From Auanema rhodensis (taxonomy: Eukaryota; Nematoda; Chromadorea; Rhabditida; Rhabditidae), in assembly GCA_964057225.1 (NCBI GenBank), contig OZ059894.1:17452476-17516475 (forward strand): a stretch of DNA of 64,000 nt, in the 5' to 3' direction. Below are positions 1 to 9,700 of the stretch, piece after piece. Numbering within the stretch: the stretch's first letter is position 1; every line of letters starts with the position of its first letter. Below the pieces are notes generated by a model that saw only the letters and a program-made list of their open reading frames with translations, did no database searches and was not told where the DNA came from. The position numbers and the translations under genes are program-made.

Positions 1-370
1 TCAACAGAAGCTCCAGTACCAGCTCCAAGAGATTGTAATACTGATGGAGATCGAAAAGAAATAGAAGTAACAGCTTTCCTTCGTCTCATTTCTTTTATAT
101 TATTGTATTCTATAGTGGTACCCAAATGGTAAAATGATGTGTTTAAGTCGAAGAAAAGTTTGTTCAACACCCCAATTTGGAAGAGAAATAGTGAATGTTA
201 CATATAATACTCAACAAGAATGTATGGATGCTCATTTTCGTATGTTTTAGCTTTTTTTAATTTATAGAAAAATAAAATTTGTTATAGCTAATTGGAAGAT
301 GTCATATCGATTAACTTGTTCGCCAGGATACTCAGCCGCTAAACAGGATGCAGCACTTATCTTCAGGTAA
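1..370 (+). CDS. 3' end of a secreted-type Cys-containing protein (partial)
   Basis: Only the C-terminal part lies in the window. Three exons can be read: up to 66, 116-239 and 288-370, joined by introns with GT/AG ends and ending in TAA at 368-370. The first residues are an S/T-E-A-P-V-P-A-P linker like those between domains of the Kunitz protein further on. They are followed by a short tail with Cys residues in CNTDGD, MMCLS, KVCST, QECMDA and LTCSPGY contexts. The frame is kept across both introns. I do not recognise the family. The linker and spaced Cys suggest an extracellular matrix or secreted protein, but that is inference. It runs towards troponin T, so the two 3' ends converge about 160 bp apart. 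Confidence 0.6.
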
Positions 371-532
371 TATTTTGAATTCAAATTATATATGTATTGA
401 TTAATTTTTTTTGTTGTTATAACAAAAATCTTGAAACATTAGAAGAATATATACAAAAATTTCATTTGTTATTACCATAGACATTAAGATTTGTCAAGAC
501 ATTGGGTGTATCTGATATGAAAATTGAGAAAT

Positions 533-3175
533 TTATTCTTCCTCTTCTTCTTCTTCATATTCCTCTTCATATGCCTTGGCTTCAGCAGCCTGAAAAAGAG
601 ATTTTTTGAAAATTGTTTTCGTTTCAAATTTTGAAAAAATTATAATTTCTTTATGAAATTATTTTGAATTATTGAAAGCATACTTCTAATTCTTCCTGAA
701 TTTCATGGGCATATTTTGCTATCACCTTCTCGAACAAAGTGGGTGGAGGTGGAAGTCCAGGGAACACGGGGTAGGCATTTTTCTAAAAATGCCATGTTAG
801 ATATACTTCTGTAATTTGGAACATACAGTTTCAAAGACCATTCTGCGTTCCTTGAAGTTTCTTCTATCAATTTGACGATCATACTTGGAGGAAATTTGGA
901 CTTTTGGCTGAAAATATGATATTTCAAAAAAAATTCGTGTTGGTTATGCTAACTGGATATCTTCCGCCGGTATCATCTGGATTTTGTCCAGTCTTCAGGT
1001 TATTACGAGCAACTTGACGAGAACGTTCATTCAACTCACGAAGCTGAAACAAATATTAAATAGATTTTACTCAAAGTTAAAAACTAACATCGTATTCTTG
1101 TCTTTCGTGTCTCTTCTCTTGATCGTATTTCTCAGCCTCGAGCTTACAAATTCTCTGATGAAGCTCTTTGATCTTGGCCTTGAGTTCTGATGCAGCAAAA
1201 GCACTGCTCACGGGAATGCTTTTCTCGATAGTTTGTATGATAGCCTTGAAAAAAATTATAATTGTCTTTAAAAAGCTCATTTCACTTACTCTCTTGGCTT
1301 CTTCTTGCTGTTCCTTGGTCATACCCATTTCTTGTTTAGCTTGAACAATATTTCCAAATTTGTCTCCCTTGTCAGATTTACGTTCAATGACAAAGTTTCT
1401 AAAAAAAAGATTTGAAAATGATTTATGAGTTTAGCACCCTACCTTCCTCCTTGGCCAGCTGGAACTCCGAAAGCAGCTTCAGCTTTCTTCTTCTTTTCTT
1501 CCTCCTTCTTCTTCTTTTCCTCTTCCATTTTCTGTCTGCGAGCTTCCTATGAAATAATTATTTTAAATATAAAAGAAACTTTAAGTTCTAACCTCCTCAT
1601 ATCGTCTTTTCTCTTCTTCAGCCTTTTTCTTCTCTTGAGCTTCACGTTCTTCTTGCTCTCTTTCCTGACGACGCTTCTCCTGCTTCTCCTTCAGCTTGCG
1701 AAGCTCTTCCTCTTCCTAATAAATAGCAATTGTTAACATACGTTATGTTTTTTTATATATTTCTACCTTTCCTCTTTCCATCTTTCTTCTCTCTTCGTAA
1801 TCCATCAGTTTGGCCTCATCGTCATTATCGTGACGCTTCTTGGCAGCCTACAGCATACTTGTGTAAACGTATTCATCTTCAAAACCTACCAGCATGGCTT
1901 TTTCAGCTTCATTGAGATCTTCTCCACCTTCACGAGCAGCACTGAAATTTCTAAATTTTAATTATAAGTAATCTCGTTCTTCTGTTAAGAGTTGTAGCTT
2001 AAACGTTAGCGATGCAATTCATTGATTAGGTTGTATGTGGAATGTAGCGTAACTGTAATGTTTCAAGCTGTTCAAAGCATGATTATCTAATTATTAAGCC
2101 TTAACAATGTTTTTAATTAGTAATTATTATGAAAAAAGACAGTTAAGCTGTTTCTTTACTTCTTTTGCAAAAGATGAAAGGGTTGATTATTTGAGAATTA
2201 TCAAAAATTCTTGTTTTCTTCTCCGTAGTTTTGAGAAATCAAGATATTTCTAAGCCAGGTTGAGACATAGCGATGATTCCCATCGACTTGAAGCTCTCGA
2301 ACTGTATGGCAGAAGAAAGATCAGAACAAACATGCAAGGAGAGAGGAAAACATACAAAGCGGACAGAAGATTCGCACTCTCTGAGTTCTCTGAATTCCTC
2401 TCTCGTAATCATTCTTTTTCTTTAACCCTCTTGCTTGTTTCCTTTTTTAATTCTTAATCTCTTTTTCTCTCTTTTTCTTCAACATATGTTATTTCTCATC
2501 CCTCTCGCTCCGTCTCTCTCTCTCATGCTTTCTCTCGATCTTTCTCAATCTTTTAAAATTGTTATCATGAATAATTAATAGCAAAAAAGTAATTTTATAG
2601 GAGAAGCAGGTTAAAAAGCGTAAAAAGGCAAAGGGAATGGGTAACATTAAATAATGCTTAGACTACGGTATCTAAGATGAAAAAAATGCGTGTCGATATA
2701 GTGCGGGTGCTGAACGAAATGTGTGTGCTCACCGTCGTGGAGGACTGCAAATAAGAACCTACAGACTATCAGCTTAAGCTTCAAAGCTTGAGCTCATAAA
2801 AGGATAAGAATCCATTAAAATAATTCTTCTTATTAAATACTATACAAATTTGTGCAAATTATAATAAGTGATAACTAATTTGGGAGTGAAAGATTTGAAA
2901 AATAAAAATATATTTTGAAAAATAAAATAAAAATGTTGTAACTTAAAAACGTACGCTTCTTCTTCTTCCTCTTCCTCTTCTTCTTCTTCTTCCTCAGCTG
3001 GATCTTCTACTACTTCTTCAACCTCAGCCTCGGCTTCTTCCTCGATCTCCTCCTCTTCCTCGTACTCGGAACTGAAAGTTTCAAGTTTTTGATTAATAGT
3101 TTTCTCTTATAAATCCAAATATTCAAATTCTTATAAATGATTGAAACAGAATACTCACTATTCCTCGTCGGACAT
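533..3175 (-). CDS. Troponin T
   Basis: Tropomyosin-binding subunit of the troponin complex, which anchors the Ca2+ switch on muscle thin filaments. Twelve coding exons: 3159-3175, 2955-3071, 1890-1941, 1767-1847, 1593-1715, 1443-1546, 1290-1398, 1089-1244, 954-1043, 827-907, 684-782 and 533-589; together 361 residues. The product starts MSDEEYSEYEEEEE, has the usual acidic N-terminal region, then long Lys/Arg/Glu-rich helices (KLMDYEERRKMERGK, RRQERE repeats), the troponin heptad region (LKAKIKELHQRI) and the conserved end region (PPKVQISSKYDRQIDRRNF). It ends in a Glu-rich tail (YEEEYEEEEEEE), as invertebrate troponin T proteins often do. An acceptor (TTTTTTCAG) lies only a few bases before the ATG, as expected for trans-splicing. 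Intron 2 is about 1 kb and holds a probable alternative microexon. C. elegans paralogues are mup-2 and tnt-2 to tnt-4; which one this matches cannot be settled here. Confidence 0.95.
2733..2744 (-). other. Probable 12-nt alternative exon of troponin T
   Basis: In the 1-kb intron between coding exons 2 and 3 of troponin T, 12 bases are flanked by a strong acceptor (TTCTTATTTGCAG) and a strong donor (GTGAGC). Exon 2 ends in phase 2. Inserting these bases keeps the frame and would add four residues (P-P-R-R) after the acidic N-terminal stretch. Troponin T genes in other animals have small cassette exons in this hypervariable region, so the position fits. Expression is not shown by the sequence. 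Confidence 0.55.
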
Positions 3176-3807
3176 GGCTTTGGCTGAAAAAAAAACCAAA
3201 TCAAAATTCCAAAAAAAATACGAAAATATAAGAAAAATTTATGAGAAAGTCATGCTTTTTCACAAAAAAATTAACAAAGTCAGCTTCTTGCTGATAAACT
3301 CTTAGAAAATTGGAAGAGCAACTGAACAGAATCTGCAACAAAGCTTAGTGTAGACTGTTGAGAGCTGACTGTTTCATATGCGTAGGCCGACTGAAGCAGG
3401 ACAGTGAAGGACGGAAGATAAGAGAGATATAAGAAAAAGAGGTAAGAGTGATAGAAGAAATGAAAGAGGAAGTGTGGAAGATGAACGAGTGAAGCTCAGA
3501 CTGAATGAAAGAATTATGAGGTTCGAGACAGGCTTCACTCCTCCCCGTATCCCCTCCTCCTCCACTTCGTTCTCGACGTCGTATACGAAGGCGATATGTT
3601 GAGTGCTCCGCACTGTTTGTTTTTCTAGATCTGCCAGAATCTGAATCTCACCTCATGAAACATTTCTTCGAAAAATCTCTCAGGATTAAGCTCTTTCTAA
3701 TTATCTTTCATACTTAAAATCTCTCACACATCTACACTATTCGAACAGTTTATATCTTCCAATCCACTTTCTCTCCTTTACTATCGTATTGGTCTCTAAT
3801 CTTCGCC
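3176..3807. promoter_or_regulatory. Divergent 5' region between troponin T and a small peptide gene
   Basis: About 630 bp with no exon. The part from about 3400 to 3560 is purine-rich on the + strand, hence pyrimidine-rich on the troponin T strand. Both neighbouring genes start here and run apart, so their promoters and the troponin T outron must lie in or near it. No TATA box or named site can be assigned. Confidence 0.4.
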
Positions 3808-4233
3808 ATGCCAATGGAACTTCTTCTAATCGTGTTCTTCTCTCATCCAGTAGCTGGATATGATTGGGATGTCTCTTCTGTGTTCAGGGGAATAATTGAA
3901 TTTAGTTTCAATAGAAAAATGAATATAAATTATATTTTTATCAATCTATATATACACATATCACATACAAAAGCATTTATTTTTAATTTTCAGTAAAGAT
4001 AAATGTGGTTCTATGCATCATTCAGATGTTTGTAATAGAGATGAATATTGTGCTTACAAGAGTTCTTCACCATTTGCTTTCTGCTGTAAGCGAAGTTCAG
4101 ATTCCTGTACGTTTCTGAATCTTTTTTTAAAAAAATTATATTTGTCATCATTCTAGATGTGATCTCATATGTTGTTTATGGAAAAAATTATCGAAGACGT
4201 ATCAGACGTCAAGCTGCAACAGTTGAAATTTAA
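3808..4233 (+). CDS. Small secreted Cys-rich peptide, 87 residues
   Basis: Three exons (3808-3881, 3994-4106, 4157-4233) join in frame to 87 residues ending in TAA. The start MPMELLLIVFFSHPVAG is a typical signal peptide. The mature part has five Cys in the order C-x8-C-x5-C-x10-CC, similar to the lustrin-type Cys motifs of the large Kunitz protein but with one Cys fewer. It ends with a basic stretch, YRRRIRRQAATVEI, containing a furin-like RIRR site eleven residues... before the stop region. The first donor (GTTCAG) is weak, so exon 1 is the least certain part; it was chosen because it is the donor giving the right phase with a complete signal peptide. It is divergent from troponin T. No family is recognised. 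Confidence 0.6.
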
Positions 4234-4808
4234 CATTTTCTTGAGTAAACATATGTTTTTTTTATAATTGTGAATATATTTCTTTCTAATTTTATTATTA
4301 TTTTTTAAATTAAAATATAAAAATTATTATCGAATCCGTTTATTTGTGTGAGCGCGAGATCATTTCAACGAACGTACGTGGAACGATACCGAAAAAAAGA
4401 AAAAAAACTTATAAAAATGAAAACAAAGAAGAAAAAAAAGAAAACACAACTACATACAGACATATATAGTCAAATAATAAGCTTAGAACCTATAAATACA
4501 ACACCGGAATTCTTATTTCCTTAGAAGTAAAGGAAGGCTTTCATTAAATGTTTCCTACAGAAGAGAAAAAAACATTTTTTTTCAATATGAATAGTTAAAT
4601 CTCAAAGTTAAATCCGGTTATTACGTACAAATTCTATTGAAATATGAATATTATTATATTTTTTTATAATTTAAATAATTTTTTTTGTTTGAAAACAAGA
4701 AATATGCAAGATATGTATGCCATATAGATATCTCAGAACAGATAAAGTTAAGCTTTTTTCTTAAATCAAAAAGCTTTTTTGATTAAAAAGATGGAAAAAT
4801 AAAAAAAT

Positions 4809-6784
4809 TTAATTGAACAACCAGAAGAGAGCTGGTCGAGGTGATTGAGGTTGTTGGCGTGGTGGTATTTGTACTAAAGGCTGAATACATTTACAATCAT
4901 GAAGGAAAATATTTCCGAAGTCGTGACATCGTCCACACCTGTAATTAGGAAATTCTCATAGTTTTCTTCAATTTTTTTTGCATTTATCATAACAATAATA
5001 TTATTATTTAATACTAACCATCCTAAAGAAAATACATCTTTACATGTATTTGTAAGCCAATCAAAACTACAACCAAGTTGCTCCAATGATGAGTTGGCTG
5101 CTTGACCGTTAATTACCTAAATAGACCAAATATATAAAAAAATATATTTAATATGTCTTAATAATGATCTAAACTCAATACTTACCTCAAACCGGTTTTC
5201 TGGTTGCGGAGGTGGTGGAGGTGGCGGTGGTGGAGCTATAGGTGGAGTAATTGGTGTTCCTAGACCATTTGCAAGATTATTTGGCACAAGCTGAAAGAAT
5301 CGAACAAATTAATATATAGTCTTGAATTATATTCTCACAGCAGTTGGAAGATTAGCTGGTGGCGGTAACATTGGTGGACTCAGATTTCCAATTCCTGTTA
5401 ATTGAGGAAGTTGGCCCGTTAACTAAAATTTGCGTTATGTACTATATTACTTGATTATTTCAACAAACTTGAGGTGGAGGCCCAGCAGTTTGTACATCTT
5501 TAGTTGCACCCGGTTGTGGAACTTGTGGTACTGGAAGGAAGAGCTGACCAGCTTGTTGAAGTGGCGATGGTTGTGGAGGAGGTAAAGGAGGAGGCATACC
5601 ACTCAAACCAATGTTTGGAATTATACGATTAGGAATAACTGGTTGATTCTTAAATATAATTTTTTAATAAAATTGGATTTGAAGAGCAGAACAACTACAT
5701 TAGTAGCTTGTCCAATAACTGTTTGAGCAAATGTTCTTGTTGTTGATGGTGCACGAGATAAGAGCATTGGCTGTACAAAAGCTGGAGGTGGTTGCTTGAA
5801 TTCATGTCGCTCTTCTGTTATAGATGATACAATAGGCTGATTCTAGAAAAACAATTATATTGATTATATGATGAATATATGTATTTTTACTTTAGCTGGT
5901 GAAGCTGTTGTTGGAATAGGCATTGGAGTTGTTTTCTGAATAATAATATCTTCTGTTTTAACAGCTACAGTTGTTCTTTCCATGCTTCTAGCATACTGCA
6001 AATAAATATTTAAATTTTATAAAATAATATCAAATAAACCTCATTAGCTTCTGTCATTGTCAGATTATCTTCAGATAATTTATTTCCATGATGTTTATCC
6101 TCATCATAATTATAAGATATAATTTGAACAGATTCTGAAATATATAAGAAAATCGTTTTTAATTTCCATCAATAAAACGTTTAAACAACTTTTTCCGTGA
6201 AGTTCAGCATATTTAGATAGTTACGTGAAACATTTGAACGTCAGAAATAACCGTAAACTCTCATTTTATTTCGAAAAACGAAAATGAACGGTTGAATGTT
6301 TTTCATTTTTTTCAGTTTTTATAGAAATTCAAACGATGTTTAAGAAATTTTCTTATAAATTCAATAAATTATCAGATGTTTACCTGGTTTTTGAACTGCT
6401 AACTCATGAATAGGTACAGCTTGTGCTCTCTTTGTAAATCTACCAGAAGCTCTATATAACCTAGGTTCATCTATAATAATTTTAATAAATAAAATTAGAA
6501 AATACAAATATTAAACCACTGCTGAACGATGCAATATGTTGAACATTTCTGAATACTCTTGATCTTAAAGGTCTCGAATAAGATGGAAATGTAGGCGAAC
6601 TTCGTAGAATTCGTCTATATGCTGGGTATGAAGCTGCTTCTACATATATTTGGCCATTATATGCCTTTTCTTGTGCAAAACTCTAAAATATTGAATAAGG
6701 AATACTTAACAGTGATTAATCAAAATATACATTTCCAGCTGCTTCGATTTGGCATACAAGCCATGCCACAAGGAATATCCTCAT
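4809..6784 (-). CDS. Secreted proline-rich protein with Cys-rich C-terminal module
   Basis: Eleven exons: 6731-6784, 6517-6682, 6384-6470, 6040-6134, 5891-5995, 5699-5842, 5469-5648, 5339-5422, 5186-5290, 5019-5116 and 4809-4938. They give 415 residues, all in frame. Exon 1 encodes a signal peptide (MRIFLVAWLVCQIEAAGN). A basic, Arg/Tyr/Ser-rich part follows, then an acidic Asp/Glu/His part, and then a long Pro/Gln/Leu-rich middle that includes a nine-proline run. The last about 60 residues hold six Cys in a compact pattern: C-S-F-D-W, then NTCKD, then WCGRCHDFGN, then HDCKC. That module looks like a conserved nematode extracellular domain, but I cannot name it. An acceptor stands just before the ATG, so trans-splicing is likely. 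A structural matrix or cuticle role is inferred only from signal peptide and composition. Confidence 0.8.
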
Positions 6785-9700
6785 TGAGTGGGCTGAAAAC
6801 CCCTGAAACAAATAAGAAAATTTGAATAGTAAATAGAAAATATAAGAAGAAATTAAAGAGAAAACAATGATGCCATATATGTACGTGAAGGTTTAAAATA
6901 TAAACACAAATAAGCTGAAAATGAAGCCGGTTCGATGAATGACAAGGAAATATCTTCGGTCGTCGGAGGTGGGGGGGGAGTCGATGCAATGAAGAAGGGG
7001 TTGGGGGATTCAAAATTGGTTCAAACTTGAATGTTCTCATATGGTTGGACGATCAATTTAGAGACAATTCCATATATTTAAATTCATATCACTGAGAACA
7101 GAGAGAGGAACTTAGACAAGGCTTAGGACTAAATGGGCCAAGGCAGGCTTTGGAGTGGTGCATCACATTTCTCGAGGATAGAGCGAGATTTCAAACGTGA
7201 ATCTATGTTTCCGTTTTCATATTTGGCCTTTGTTTTTATGTATAACTAATTAAATAATTCTATATGTAATGAGAATAAAAATGAAAAAAAAGAAAGTTAA
7301 TATAATTAGAATGATCATAAGAGATGATGCCAATTCTGAATCTCTTCAGTTTTGATGATCCTGACCCTTGAATAGCCACTTAACTAAGTTTTCAGAATAT
7401 TATAAGATAAATTGATGTTACTTAAACAATAAAAAAGGTGATTTGTGACAAAAACTGTAAGAGAAGCTTCAGACTTGAATTGCTGAGGCGGAGAAAATTC
7501 TTTGATGTCGCAAACTGCTGAAAATAGCTCTTAGTCTTAGTCCAAAGATATGGCCGAAGCGAAGATTAACGGCCAGTATGGCTTCAATATCGGGAGAAAA
7601 AAGTCTGAATAGTCAAAAATCGAATAGATTTTCATTATAATTATTTAAGAAAAGTATATAATTAGTAATATTATATGAAAAAGGTTAAAATATTTATAAA
7701 AAATGAAAATTTAAAGGAAAATACTAAACAAATTAAAATAAAATATGAAGAATTAACAAAGATATTTGAAATAATATCTAATGAGAATTCATTTAACATA
7801 AAGGCATGAACATGCTACGGTTAGCATGGGAAACTTCCTGTAAATTCAACTCGCGACTATGAAGTTTTTCTTCTGATCATCGAAACTGACAACCAAATTT
7901 GAAAGGAAAAGCATCCATATCTGAGAGTTTGATCATTCGCATTGAGAATTACACCGTAATTCAAAGGCGTTAGAAAACTGTTGTAACATGATATGTGAGA
8001 GGATTCTTGATTCGTTTCCTTTTATTCATACTTACAGTTGTTTATGTCTAGAAAGCTGATTTAACCTTTCTTCGATGATTTTCAGAAGGACATTCATTAC
8101 GAAATAAGTGTAATATCAAAAGAATATTTGTAGTTAACCTCTTTATTGTCAAAAGGAATCTTTGCCAAAGGCAACAGTATAGTCTTATAAGATCAAACTT
8201 CAAATAGGCTAGTATGAGTAATCTTCAATTGGCAAAAACAATATATTTTAATTTTTTTTTACATCAAATGACTAATCTTACAAGAAAATCCATGTGTTCC
8301 ATTTGAGGCGAATGAAAGATTGAAATTTCGTCCAAAATTTCACCGTAAATGAGATAACAGGAAGATCGAAATAAATGATGATTCTAATGTTTCTTCTATT
8401 TGGAATTACGATATGAATTCTAACTGATCGAAATTCGAAATTTCAAATAAATATTCGTGGAATATAAACAAGAAAAAGTAAGAAAATTGAATGAATAAGC
8501 AATTGCATTCATAAAATCTTTGAAGTGTTTCACTTTTTTGAAGAAAAAAAGAATGAAATCCATTAAATTTACTAGATATATGTATTAGGAGTTAATAGAG
8601 AATATGAGAAAAGACTAGATGAATACTAGGATATCCGGATAGAATGCACCTTGTCGTAGACAGGTAATCTGATGTTTGACGTCAACGTCAACGATTCTGT
8701 TGGCCTCAGTTACAATTGTATGTAACGTGAAACAGCTCTGGAGGAACATTAGAATGAAGATCGAAGATGGAGGCAAAAGAAATGAAGTCGATGGGATGTT
8801 GAATGATTCGTCTTATTTAGCCAAACGAGATCGACGTCAAAAGTGCGAAGAAGATGGTCTACGAACAAATCAGCTGCGTCTAAGATGTCTTTCTATGTTG
8901 GGTTCTAACTCTGAATTCTGTGTCACCAATCCATTTGTCTTTCACTTCGGTCTCTCAGTATCTTTTGCCTTCTTCAAACGCTTGGAACGGATTCAGGTCA
9001 ATCGGCGATTGCCTTTTGGGGTAAGGTTCAGCACTAGTTTTCCTATTGTTACGCAACTCGAGAAAAATATAGTGGAAATCGAGAGGAACTCTAAGCGATA
9101 TCCAGTACGAACACAAGCAGAGAACATCAGTAATTTCATTCAAATTCAGACCATAGCACGTGGCGTCGATTAACATTCATCATTATAGAATTCAATGTTT
9201 GACTTCAATCCTTCAATAATATTATTCTTATATCGTTAGATTCATGCATATAGACCTACTTCAATCAGGAAAATTCTCTTTTTTTTTCTAAAATATCGTC
9301 GAAAATGAGAAGAAGTTGAAGTAGATGTAAGGTTAGCAAACAAAACAAAAACTTTTAATCTTTTGGATATCTTGAATTTTTAATGATAATGCTATAATGA
9401 ATCTTTAATATTCTCATTCAAATAACATTGAATAGTAAAAAAACAAGTTTTTTATAAGCTGGAACATGACTTCAAAGTTGATATTCTTATTCAAAAACCT
9501 TTAAGAACTTTTAACAACTGTTTAAGCAACAGAGCACCCAAAATTTCTTTTTATTAGAGGAAAAGTCTTATAATTGATAGTGAATTATCTTTGCCATTAA
9601 AAAATAAAAACAAAAAAAAATTATATAAGTTAATTATAAATATAATTAAAGATATTATATAATTAATTTAAATACAAAATAAATTTCTAAATAATATGTA

